Shown one piece after another: positions 1-10,700 of a stretch of 64,000 bases of DNA (the first letter of the stretch is position 1; the number at the start of each line of letters is the position of its first letter). The notes below the pieces were generated by a model. That model saw only the letters and a program-made list of their open reading frames with translations, searched no databases and was not told where the DNA came from. The stretch comes from Anas platyrhynchos (taxonomy: Eukaryota; Chordata; Aves; Anseriformes; Anatidae): NCBI RefSeq assembly GCF_047663525.1, contig NC_092587.1, positions 198,780,501 through 198,844,500 on the forward strand, given 5' to 3'. A program made the position numbers and the translations under genes.

Positions 1-340
1 TCAGGAGAACACCAAATAGGTGATCTTTTTGTCTGAAATAGGCAGAACTTGGTGCATATCAATACTTTTAGCATATTGCTGACTTGCGCCTCAGAATAAG
101 AAACTGCCAGAAGCCTGGGAGAAGCAGGTTAGATCATGAATTAATTAGGGCTGTAACAGAGTGCAGCTGAGCACTGCAACAAATCCACTGCTGTGACTGT
201 AGAGATGAGGTACTGCTGTTCCCCTCCTCCAGCTTCTGCCTTCCACCAGACCCAGCAGATGTCTGGCCACAGGTTAGTGCCTCATCCAGAGAGGTGATGT
301 TATGGATAAAATACTCCTTTCTGGGAGGATGGGTTATTTT

Positions 341-371
<31 letters not shown>

Positions 372-1069
372 TGCCTGATCACCTAGCTTACCTGCAGCTG
401 CTCGGTCTCTGGCTCTGCTGCCTGGAATGTCCCAAAAGTACCAGCTGGGCCTGGAGGGAGGGGAAGCAAAAGACAGAGCAGGGCTGTTCTTTGCTTTGAC
501 AGCCTGCAATTACACCAGCTAAAGCTTAACATCACACTGCAAACAAACCCTGGGAACATGAAATGTGTTATCATTTTAATTGTTTACTGATTTGAAAGCT
601 GACTGGAGAACTTAAATATTGTTGATCTCCTTAGAGGTTTATTATTGCTTTAGTTCAACATGAGATGATAGAGCCATATTGCCATCAGGACTTCTACTTT
701 CCATGGCCATCCAATTTCCCACCTGACTCATGCATTATAACTTCTACAGGTACAATGCAGGACATGTAAGACCCTCTAGATTAATTTAACTTCTTTTCTT
801 TTTCCAATTCTTAATAGTGAAAATAAATGTTTACCCACAGGGATGTGTAGATAATTAATTATTTCAGGTTTGTAAAATCCTTTGAAGCTTAAGGTGTATC
901 AAGCATTCAGACAGAGAGGCTGTATATATATAAGATGTGATGGTTCTAAAAAATGGAATTGCTCTTCAGTGAAGGCAGATCTTAGAAGTTTGCTGTAATT
1001 TTATGAGCTTCTTCATGTTTTTTCTTTGATTTGCAGGGCTGGCGGGCCTTCTAGGAGTTCACCATCCAC
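1..1069. other. Upstream flank, no gene recognised
   Basis: AT-rich unique-looking DNA with no supported gene. It holds a short (TTTA)n run at about 336-371. Read on the minus strand, that run and a TTTATT near 637 supply AATAAA hexamers downstream of the exon-like segment at 1070-1227. Synteny in mammals would place the 3' side of GRM5 upstream of CTSC, but I see no GRM5 coding sequence here. Confidence 0.5.
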
Positions 1070-1227
1070 TCAGTACCAGCCTACATCTTCCAGTGCTTGC
1101 TTGATGTGCTCTGGGGAGATGTTTCTGGACTGATAGTAACAGCCATGTCTTCTGGGGTTGGCTGCCCCAAAGTGTACCCGTTCACTCCAGGTAACACCTC
1201 CTTGATGTTTCAATATGCTGCGATATT
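1070..1227 (-). pseudogene. Unidentified exon-like segment (terminal exon or retrocopy), antisense
   Basis: On the minus strand an open frame ends in TGA at 1072-1070 and reads like real protein, for example HFGAANPRRHGCYY followed by SPEHIKQALEDVGWY. It is preceded by a convincing 3' splice site: a pyrimidine-rich stretch ending CTTTAG, with AG at 1229-1228. An exon starting at 1227 would contribute two bases of a split codon and then 51 codons plus stop. The frame stays open a little further upstream to 1258, but only from a TTG with an in-frame stop just before it, so no ATG start is present. I do not recognise the family. It may be the last coding exon of a minus-strand gene, a fragment of a processed copy, or chance. 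No partner exon was identified on the minus strand of this window. Confidence 0.35.
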
Positions 1228-1765
1228 CTAAAGATTTAAATACCCGAAAGAAAGACAACTATAAACACGGGATTCTCTATATTAAAATTTACTGAGCTTG
1301 CAGCAGTTTTGAAGATAATGAAGTTTTTATATTGCTTGTAATTACAGTAATATTTCCTGTTATTCGTCCCTAATTGGAACATTAGTTGGATAATTTGATA
1401 GTGTTTTAGTCAACGTGGAATGAGCATTGTTATCTTAATAGTCATTAAAATAACCAAAACAATAGTATCTGGGAAGCTTCCACCCAAATTTCCTAACTTT
1501 CTAAACAGTAGAGCAAATTCAACACCTCTTAAATCAAGACATGTTTTTCCAGGAACAAGAGATATATATTTATACACGCATATGCATGCAGACACACACA
1601 AGCTGTGTAGTCAAGTATTCTGTGTATCATCTTTCAGAAAAAGTTGGCAGAAAAAATAAGTCATCAGAGGACAAAAGCCAGACAAACTTACCAAGAGGTG
1701 ATATTTATATTTGACTTATGGGATCAGATTCCACTATGATTTTTGTCCTTGAAGCATGCTGCAGG

Positions 1766-1790
1766 AAAAAAAAAAAAAAAAAAAAAAAAA
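1766..1790. repeat. Poly(A) run, 25 bp
   Basis: Uninterrupted A homopolymer with no recognisable LINE or retrocopy body directly 5' of it. Confidence 0.9.
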
Positions 1791-1887
1791 CATCCTTCAG
1801 TGACATCCTTCTACAATAGAACATTTAATAAACATTAAACCACTGAGTCAGATTCTGCTAAGTTCCTCTGTGAGCATTACCATTTAT

Positions 1888-2205
1888 ATCACAGAATTGT
1901 CTAGGTTGGAAGAGACCTCAAGATCATCAAGTCCAACCTCTGACCTAACACTAAGAAGTCCCCCACTAAACCATATCGTTATGTTCAACATCTAAACGTC
2001 TTTCAAAGACTTCCAGGGATGGTGACTCCACCACTTCCCTGGGCAGCCCATTCCAATGCCTCACAACCCTCTCAGTAAAGAAGTTCTTCCTAATATCCAA
2101 CTTAAAACTCCCCTGGTGCAACTTTAGCCCATTCCCCCTCATCCTGTCACCAGGCACATGGGAGAATAGACCAACTCACACCTCGCTACAGCCTCCTTTA
2201 ATGAG
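1888..2205 (-). mobile_element. CR1 LINE 3' fragment
   Basis: The left end carries the CR1 3' terminus in reverse complement (ATCACAGAATTGTCTAGGTTGG, then AGAGACCTCAAGATCATC). Rightward it runs through the usual 3' untranslated block (TTCCAGGGATGGTGACTCCACC, GGGCAGCCCATTCCAATGCC). It is a 5'-truncated copy with no coding capacity. Confidence 0.9.
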
Positions 2206-2865
2206 GTTATATGGTTGTTATTATTTAGGCTTTGGATAGTGGTGGTACTTTAAAAGTTATCTTTTTGACCACATCTTTTTGAGTCAATAAAGAGAATAAT
2301 AAAGTAGATTTGAGAACATATAGTGGCTGTTTCTAAAAAGAAACATTTAAAAAGAGTTCTTCTGCACTGTTTTATTATTATTAATCACTGCATCAGAATA
2401 AGTCATGAAATAAAAAAGGCAAACTTTCTGAAAAATAGTGTGTTTTTTTTTTTTTTTTCTCCCTGTCAGCTAAAAGTTTCAGTAATGAATTTAGACCTCC
2501 TAGGCACACAGCTGTCTATCAAGACAGAGTTAGCTTCAAGGTGAGTATAATTTAGGTAACAATGTAATGCATATAATTTAAGGAACTAGCATAACAAAGT
2601 GGAAAAGGCAGTTGTTTACTAACTTTGTCAGTGCATATGGGACCTGGTGACTCCCCTCTCCATGTTCCTTATGTACACACTCAAGAACCCATCTTACTAA
2701 TTCTGTTTATGAAATTATTTTCTGTAATTGCTAGCAACTGTTTGAGTTGTTGCACATAGTGAGTGTCTTCACTTAAAACAAAGCAAATCAAAAAATAGGT
2801 TTATAGGTGCAACAAATAAATGCATTAGCTACCTCCTCCTAAAAACCTCCAGAAGCAAGGCTGTG

Positions 2866-2882
2866 TAGTTTTACTGTGAAGT
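2866..2882. repeat. Target-site duplication, left copy
   Basis: TAGTTTTACTGTGAAGT, identical to 3207-3223, on the 5' side of the CR1 insertion. Confidence 0.85.
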
Positions 2883-3206
2883 AAACAGCATCTGAAAGAA
2901 AGTTGTGGAGATCTGGGGGTCAGCCTCTTCTCGCAGATAATTATTGATAGGATGAGAGGGAAGGACCTCAAGTTGTACCAGGGGTTGCTCAGGTTGGAAA
3001 CTAGGAGAAATTTCTTCTCAGAAAGAGTAGTCAGGCATTGGAACAAGTTGCCCAGGAAGGTGGTGGAGTCACCACTGTGGGGATATTTAAGGAAAGGCTG
3101 GACGTGGTGCTTAGGGACGTGGTTTATTGGGTGACAGTGCCGATAGGGTGAGGGTTGGACCAGATGATCTTGGAGGTCTTATCCAACCCTAATGATTCTA
3201 TGATTC
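2883..3206 (+). mobile_element. CR1 LINE 3' fragment with 17-bp target-site duplication
   Basis: A 5'-truncated CR1 in sense orientation. It contains GTTGTGGAGATCTGGGGGTC, AGGCATTGGAACAAGTTGCC and GGACCAGATGATCTTGGAGG, and ends in AATGATTCTATGATTC. The same 17-mer, TAGTTTTACTGTGAAGT, flanks both sides at 2866-2882 and 3207-3223. This defines the insertion exactly. The short open frames across it are remnants and not genes. Confidence 0.92.
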
Positions 3207-3223
3207 TAGTTTTACTGTGAAGT
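3207..3223. repeat. Target-site duplication, right copy
   Basis: TAGTTTTACTGTGAAGT, identical to 2866-2882, directly after the CR1 3' terminal repeat. Confidence 0.85.
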
Positions 3224-5302
3224 TCAATCATGCATAAAAGAATATATTGTAAAGCTGGTTTAAGTACCCTGCAGTGAAAAAAAAAAAAAAAAAGAGAGAG
3301 AGAAAAAAAGTCAGATTTTATATAGTGAGATAATGACCATGTATGAATTCATGCTCTGAAAAATAAGTCTCAGAGTACAGCTTTTCACTTTTTATCAGCG
3401 TGTAATTAGGACATTGCTCTTGCCGAGAACCATCTGCAGAACAGCAACAACAGTCTCAGTAAGGAGTTAATATCAAAGACTGCATAGGATCATAAAAATA
3501 CTTTTATTCTTGCATCTTTCCAAAACAGGCAAAAGAATTAATTAAGAATTCTCATGTTATGTTTAGCTTCTGTATTTTTAACAATTAGTTCCGTTATACT
3601 GTGCTAACAGCTTCAGCAGCAGTGGGGGTGATGATACACCAACTAAATTGCAGCAGGGTTGGCAAGGAGATATCATTTTTTAATTAGACAGATACAGCTG
3701 AAATAAGTGGATAGGCTTTTGTGCACAGGGATCCTTTTTCATTTCAGTTTTCCCTAACATTAGCTTTCTGTGAAGCACTCCACACACATAAGCTTTATGT
3801 TCTCTCCTTTAAAGTTGTGGATGGCTCATTACCACTCAGGTCATGGTTAGCTCCCAGCCTGGGGAACTGACCTGACTGAATAACAACCACACCTGGGGTT
3901 TTTGCTTCCAAGATTATTTTCAGCCAGATCATTTCCTCACATCACTTCAACAAATGGTCACACAACTCTTTGACTTGTACAGTCAGTGACAGGTCAAAGC
4001 AGCCAGGATTGGGACAAACTAGAAATAAATGCTTAATTTAGCATTGTTGCCCAAATTCTGACTATAAGCATTCAATATCTGGTGAGCTAATCTTTACATT
4101 TGTTGTCACTGAAGGAAAATCTCTTTGCTTTTCTCCATGCAATTGCTGCTGCTGGCTGTGGGGTTCCCCTGGGCTAGTTCTGGTGAGTACAGGATCTTTT
4201 GTGGAGCTAATTCAACTCCCTAAACCAGAAGAAAGCCATTTTATTTTATTTTTTTTTCCCTACAGGATTTTGATTGTATATTTATTTTTGAGCCCCCCAA
4301 CAGTGATTTCAGTTACCTTACAGAACAGATTGATGCATTCTGCAGCTGTCAGCAGGTTACTAGCTGCCCCTCTCTTTGGAGGCAATAAATCACTCCATTG
4401 ACTTGGTTTCTTCTGTGTGATTTTGCCCTCAGTCTCAGGAGTTTTGTAACACTGTTAGTACACAGAATTAAGAGGCTTTATAACAGATTCTATATAATTT
4501 CTCTTTCAAGAGAGCAGGTAACGTCTTACCTGAGTGTCATGACCAAACACAGAAAAAGTCCTTTGTGTCTGACACATGCAGAGGTACTAACTCAAGGCTG
4601 TATTTCACTGCCAAAACTAGGGCTATCAATGCTTGTGAAAAGGACAGGGTTTTTTGTCTGTTTGTTATTTTTGTTTGTTGTTGTTGGCGGTTTTTCCCAC
4701 AGAAATAATTAAATCTGCATTACTATTGGAGACAAAGCACAGGGAGTCTTTACTTTGCTCAAAAAGGCAAAAATAAACTACATCTGAAGAGCAGAATTAG
4801 GCTGAACTGCACAGGCCAGGCTGAATTTAAATCACCTCTGCTCAGTTTCAGTGATATTTTACATTATGTAAAATAAGCTTTATGTACAATAATCTATCGT
4901 GACTCCAAAGCAATTAAAGTGAAATCAGTATGTTTTTATACAATGGCAACCTGCAGAGGCTACAAAATTAAACTGAAAATTGAAGTTCAAAGCACAGTAC
5001 GTATGCAATGGGGCAGGATCATCCAACCAGCATTGTGATGGGAAGATACCATAATCATTTTTTGCTCCTGCATAGATAATGTGAAGTACTGTAACAGATG
5101 TTTCCTAAGGTTACTGGGAAGTTTTGGTTTTCTTTTGGAAATTACAGAGCTTAATATATATATATAAATCTCTTTGGTGAAGAAAAGAGACTGTGTAGCT
5201 ACCTGTCCTTAGTCAGGCTTCATCAGGAATGCAGGAATGGCAAGGCACATGCACTGATATGGTAAGTCCAGCAGAATGTGTCTGCCTTTGAAAATACAAA
5301 TA

Positions 5303-5339
<37 letters not shown>

Positions 5340-5777
5340 CATAGACCTCTCTCTCTTTTTAATACCCATAATAACATTATTGACCAATGCAGTCTCAATG
5401 AAGTGAAACTGCATTTGTTTTCTTGTCTGTAACACAGGAAATTCTGCTTTTCCTATCAAATCAATGTTTCAAGATCCTCAAAAGACTGTCCCCCCAAAAA
5501 TGACATGTATTTTTGTCTCTTTATCACCCTGAGTATGAACGTATATTAGTTGGTTGTCCTAAGAGTCAGCAATAAAATGTTAAATGATTCCTCCCATGAA
5601 AGGTTGAGAAGATGGCATAAAAGCAAAGGGATGGACATAAAATAACGTATTGCTTGAAACTGTTAAATTTTATTGACTTATTTCTAATCTCCTGATTTAA
5701 ACTATTATGAAAATAAATAGATAAATAAAATCAGGACATTTCTAGTTTAAATCTAGTTTAGCTCAGAAGTAAGTTTT
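3224..5777. other. Upstream flank, no gene recognised
   Basis: Unique AT-rich sequence with A-runs near 3279-3294 and a 31-bp A run at 5308-5338. The open frames here are short, lack family signatures and have no splice or promoter context. I see nothing else in it. Confidence 0.5.
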
Positions 5778-5854
5778 GTCCCTGCCCATAGCAGAGGGGT
5801 TGGAACTGTATGATTTTAAGGTCCCTTTCAACCCAAACCATTCTATGATTCTGA
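5778..5854 (+). mobile_element. CR1 LINE 3' terminal scrap
   Basis: About 75 bases matching only the CR1 3' end: GGTTGGAACTGTATGATTTT, AAGGTCCCTTTCAACCCAAA, then CCATTCTATGATTCTG. It is heavily 5' truncated. Confidence 0.85.
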
Positions 5855-6606
5855 TTTAAAACCAAACTGTTGAGATCAGTAATAAGAGTACCTATCATGG
5901 AGATTTATACCAGTTTAGCAAAATTATTTTAAATATATATCTGTAGTTAAGCTAGTGCTTTGTTTTCATAGCAAACACAGTACTATAGGCATTTATTATT
6001 CCCCTGAGAGAGGCTATTTTTTACATAACTTTGTTTTTAATTAGCATATATTTACTCCTCAGAGAGTCCTTTAGCTTTCTTGGTTGTAAGTATAACTTTG
6101 GGGATGTGAAAGTATGTACATTTTGAATATGGAGAGGCAGTGAAACAAGCACCACTTCGAGTGCATACTCAAATATACGCTGGGCTGCACTCAGAGGCTC
6201 AGTTTTGTGGAAACATCTCTGCCCTTTGAAAACACCCATGCTGTGCAGTCTGGTCACTGAACCTGCAAGAATTTGCATGTTACGAAGTCTTACACAGTCT
6301 GGGGGATTTTTCTACGTTTTTTGCAGGCTATGGGCTGAGGTTAACTGCTGCAGGTCTCTGGGGTCCCACATCCCATGCAGGACTGGTGCTGTGTGGTTTT
6401 CTGGCCACAGTGTGCAGCTGGTGCGGAAACCTGAGTCACCTTGTGCAGCTAAAACATGTGGTAGATCTGTGGCCTGGTCCTCCACAGCTGCAAGACTCCT
6501 GCCTAAAATAACACTGGGGACTAAGCCTACTGGCCTGCCCCTCTCTGCTAGGACTTCTCTGAGTGTGGAGGTCTTGGCTTGGATTTTGGGGCACAGGCTC
6601 CAGAGA

Positions 6607-6761
6607 TGACATTGCCCTTTACAGGGGAGGATGCCCTTCAGGGGAAAGATACTGTCTGGGGAGGTGAATGGGATTTGGGGAGGACAAGGCACTTTGGAGA
6701 GAAGGAGTCATGTTGGGATTGAGGATGCCCTTTGGGTAGGGGGACTCCATTTAGGAGAGAA
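6607..6761. repeat. Degenerate minisatellite, left block
   Basis: About eight imperfect units of 17-21 bp, roughly CCCTTTGgGGnGAGGA. Examples are GCCCTTTACAGGGGAGGAT, GCCCTTCAGGGGAAAGAT and GCCCTTTGGGTAGGGGGA. The array resumes after the CR1 at 6939, so the transposon inserted into a pre-existing array. Confidence 0.65.
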
Positions 6762-6938
6762 TGGCATTGGAATAGGTTGCCCAGGGAAGTGGTGGAGTCA
6801 CCATCCCTGGGGGTGTTTAGGGAAAGGTTGAACATGGTGCTTAGGGACATGGTTTACTGGGTGATACTGGTGGTAGGGGGATGTTTGGTCCAGATGATCT
6901 TGGAGGTCTCTTCCAAACCTAATGATTGTATGATTCCA
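6762..6938 (+). mobile_element. CR1 LINE 3' fragment inside the minisatellite
   Basis: Sense-orientation CR1 3' end, from CATTGGAATAGGTTGCCC through GGTGGAGTCACCATCCCTGG to AATGATTGTATGATTCC. The exact left boundary is uncertain by a few bases because the minisatellite units blur it. Confidence 0.85.
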
Positions 6939-7135
6939 TTTGTGTGGGCAATGCCTTTTGGTGAGGAAGGTGTCATTTGCAGGGGAGGCTGTCCTTTGGG
7001 CAGGACACTCTTTGGGGAGGAGGACTCCCTTTGCACAGGCCATTTTGAGGGCTTGGAGACACCCTTTGCAGGCGAGAGGACATCCTTTGAGAAGGACACC
7101 CTTTGGCGACAAGGTCACTCTTTGTGGGCAGTACC
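6939..7135. repeat. Degenerate minisatellite, right block
   Basis: About ten further units on the same pattern: ATGCCTTTTGGTGAGGAAG, CTGTCCTTTGGGCAGGA, CACTCTTTGGGGAGGAGGA, CACCCTTTGCAGGCGAGAGG and CACCCTTTGGCGACAAG. It ends about 50 bases before the CTSC CpG island. Confidence 0.65.
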
Positions 7136-7184
7136 CCCTCCATGGGGTGCCACACACCCTCAGACAGCCCCTCAGAGCGGTGGG

Positions 7185-7540
7185 GCAGGCTCAGAAGCCC
7201 GGCCCCCCAGCGTAGCACGACCGGGGCCGCTCCGGGGCGGGCCCGGGGAAGCGGCGGGGCGGGGAGGCCGCGGCTCCCGCGTCCATTTTAAGGGCGGCTG
7301 CAGCGGGAGGCGGCGGGCGCGGCGCCATGGCAGGGTGGGCGCTGTGGGCAGCGGCCGTGGTGCTGGCGGCGTTGCCCGCCGAGCTGGTGGCCGACACCCC
7401 GGCCAACTGCTCCTTCGCCGACCTGCTGGGTGCCTGGCAGCTCCGTGTCTGGCGGGGGGGCGGCCGGCACGGCAACTGCTCCCAGGCGGGTGAGAGCGCG
7501 GCGGCCCCGTCCCGTTCCCCTTTTCCCCGCCTGGGTGGAT
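7185..7540 (+). promoter_or_regulatory. CTSC: CTSC CpG-island promoter
   Basis: Sharp rise in G+C and CpG density around CTSC exon 1. Sp1-type GC boxes are visible at about 7234-7242 (GGGGCGGGC) and 7256-7264 (GGGGCGGGG), within 95 bases of the ATG. There is no TATA box at the expected distance, as is usual for housekeeping lysosomal genes. The transcription start is not fixed by the sequence but should lie between about 7240 and 7326. Confidence 0.75.
7327..7489 (+). CDS. CTSC: CTSC exon 1 (coding part)
   Basis: Encodes residues 1-54 and the first base of codon 55: hydrophobic signal peptide, then the start of the exclusion domain with Asn27 (NCS) and Asn50 (NCS). The donor is G|GTGAGAG and the exon ends in phase 1. 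Its high G+C contrasts with all later exons because it lies in the CpG island. Confidence 0.95.
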
Positions 7541-7691
7541 CTGGGTGTGGGGGTCCCCGGGTGTGGGTCGGGGTCCCCTAAAGCTCTGTGGAGGGGTCTC
7601 CGAAAGCTTCCACGCCGCCAGGCCTGAAAAGCGAAACTGGCGGTGAGGAAGCGGGTGCCTGCCTCCGGTGTGCTTGTTTGCAGGCGGCTTG

Positions 7692-7723
<32 letters not shown>

Positions 7724-10700
7724 AATCTGGGGCAATTCCTTGTAGCTCTCGACACTTGGTTGCCAGCAGCAGCTCGCTAGCAGCGTGTTATTTAAGGTTT
7801 TTGGTTTATAATGCCCGCTTTGGTGGTAGTGGGGCCCCCACATGCTGCTGGTTCTGCCAGAGCCTGAAGCAGCGTGCAGAGGTTGGTGCTGACCTCTTGC
7901 CAGCTGGCCTTAAGGCAAAAAGGGGCTGATCTGAATTAAACAGTGTGAAAATTATCCTGTCTAGCTCAGGGTGACCACTGTGGGCAGCCCTGTTACAGCA
8001 CTCCCCTTTTTGTTGTTGTTTATTTTGATTTATTCTTGTGTTATTATCTTTCTTCTATATTTTTGATTTGGATTCACCTGGACCTTTCTGTTTTTCTGCT
8101 GCCTCATGCTGGTTTGCTTCCTCCTTCACAGCTCCAGATGTCTTTCCTCTCAGCTCAGCCTCTCCTGAAAGTGGCTCTTAACAAAGTGGCTCTTAAGTGG
8201 CAAAGTGTGGTGTTGCTCCTGGGCTACACTGGTGTCCCAGGAGGCACCCAGCCGTAAAAGCTTGACTCTGGTAACAGCAGGAGAAGTAAAAACAGCATTT
8301 CTCTTGGGAGCATAATAGTAGCGAGGAGTTATTACTTGATTATTATTTTACAGTATTATTTTAAAAGTAGTGTTAATGCATTGCATCTAAACTGTCTGCA
8401 TTAGTTTGATCCCATCAGGCAAGTGTCAGGTGAGAATATGAGAGGTAAAGCTGGACCTGGCAGGGTTTGGAGCAGTGCTGTGAGGTAGTGTGGTGGCTGA
8501 TACCTGAAACCACATGTTTAAGAGGAAGATTTGTCACTGCAGACACACTGTCTTGAGTGACAGAGCATACAAATCCTATGTAGCAGTGCATCAAGTTACA
8601 TCTAAATAAGCTGATGCTTTCCTGAAACAGCTGTTTGGTACTGCTGCTGTTAGTAATTAAATGTGCAAATACTGTCTAGCATTGCAGAATGAAAATGTTC
8701 ATGGTGATAGGTAAGTGAGGTCCCTGAGGTGTGTTTGCTTGATGCCTTTTTGCAGGAGGCTTTATGCAGCAAGTGTATTTTAGTGTATTTTGGAAAAAAA
8801 AAAAAAGATGCTCTTTACTAGTTTGTATTTTAATTGTAATCTTTGCAATGATTTTCTTTCTTTCTCGCAGGGCCTGTGGAAAAAACAGTACTTGTGAATC
8901 TTCAGAAGTTAGATGTGGCTCAGGATAGTTTGGGCAATTATGGTTTCTTCACTTTGATTTACAATCAAGGCTTTGAAATTGTGCTAAACAACTACAAGTG
9001 GTTTGCATTTTTTAAGGTGAGTTAACTTGTGGTCTGCATCAGTGACTGTTGCTAAAAGATCTTGTTTTTCTGTTTAGATGCTGAGCGCCATAGTAGAGAA
9101 GTGAGAACACTTTCTCTTTGCCTGGATAACCAGACAAGTGGCTGTTTTCTTACATTAAGAACAATCAAAAATGTTTGTTGGTGGCTGGGTAGGGAGAAAA
9201 GGGTAGAAGAGGTATTTGAAAAATCTGGTAACAATGCTTTAGCTTCTGATTCTGGGTATGCTTGCTTCAACTGAAGACCTTCATGAAGCTAACTCTCCCA
9301 GTAGACTGGGAATAATAGCCTTTTCAGTTTTCTTCCTGACAGCTTGCATACAAATGAAATACCAAACATAATTGCTTTTATCTTTCCGTAAAGATGTTCT
9401 CAAACTTATGAAATGTACCCTTCGCACTGTAGAAAGGTCATCTGTTGTGGTTTAACCCCACCGGCAGCTAAACACCACACAGCCGTTCGCTCACTCTCCC
9501 CCCTCCCTCTCTGGGATGGGGGAGAGAAATAAAGACAGTTTATTAAGACAGGAAAATAATAATAATAATAATAACAATAATGATGATAATAGTACTACTA
9601 ATAATAATGTGCACAAAACAAGTGATGCACAATGCAATTGCTCACTACCCGCTGACCGATGCCCAGCCTAACCCTGAGCAGTCCGGCCCCCTCCCCCGGC
9701 TACCCACCCCTATATATTGTTCAGCATGACCCCAGATGGGATGGAATACCCCTTTAGCTAGTTTGGGTCAGCTGTCCTGGGTCTGTCCCCTCCCAGCTCT
9801 TGCTGCACCCCCAGTCTGCCTGTTGGCAGGACAGAGCAAGAAGCTGAGATGTCCTTGGCTTGGTGTAAGCACTGCTCTGCAACAATTAAAACATTGGCAT
9901 GCTATCAGCACTCTTCTCATCCCAAGCCAAAACATAGCATTCTACCAGCTACTAGAAAGAAAATTAACACTGTCCTAACTTAAACCAGGACACCTGTCTT
10001 CCACTTTGGAGGATTTTCTAGGAGCTGTAATTCTTATGTCAGAGTAAGCCTTAAATCTTCAAGGAACCTTCCTACCCCCTAGAACTTTTTTTTTTTTTCT
10101 TAGTAATACTGTATTCTCCAGTCCCTGTTAATGACCTCAGATCAAGCTGGAAACAACTAGTAGTCAGGGGATAGACCAGCGAAGGCCCACTTGCTAAAGA
10201 GCACTCTGCTGGTCAGCTGAGGAATGGCATTATGAATCTGGAGGGTGGCTTGAAACAATCTGCATGATAACTTGGATACTTGAGACACATGTTCTGTGCA
10301 GCAGGACTGCTCAGACACTGAGTGCGGCCCTCAGGAGTAGTGAGTATGTTCCTTGGTTATTTTAGAAGGTGTGATCCTGTGTTTGGTTTCAGATGAATTG
10401 ATAGTAAACACCCAGGCCTTGTCCAAGCATAAAATCTCTGAACCTTGGCTAGTTGTAAGGAAGGTAAAGAAATGACTTTTGTTTTAAATTGGCTTTCTGG
10501 GAGCTATTGTAGATAGTTTATTTCACAGCAGCTATTTTCATGTCATTGCTTTCAGATGCTAAGAAAAGTGAGTGATCTTTTCTTCCGGGGAGACATAGTC
10601 ATTTCTGTTCAGTAAGGTAAAGCTCAGTGAAGCTCTAAATGAACTGTAGCTTCCTCTGTGTCTATTGGAGTCCACTTAAGTTAAAAAGAAAGGACGGGGT

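Noticed and set aside
1..7180. GRM5 3' exons expected by mammalian synteny
   Set aside because: No mGluR5 C-terminal coding sequence was seen on either strand. The gene is likely further upstream.
7172..7843. 223-codon minus-strand open frame over the CTSC CpG island
   Set aside because: It is antisense to a GC-rich promoter and exon 1, rich in Pro, Arg and Ala as expected from stop-poor GC sequence, and runs into a poly(T) tract read as poly-Lys. No domain or splice evidence.
9736..9978. 80-codon + strand frame with a near-identical partner at 11564-11806
   Set aside because: Both lie within the two LTR copies and are antisense to them. The similarity comes from the shared LTR, not from a gene pair.
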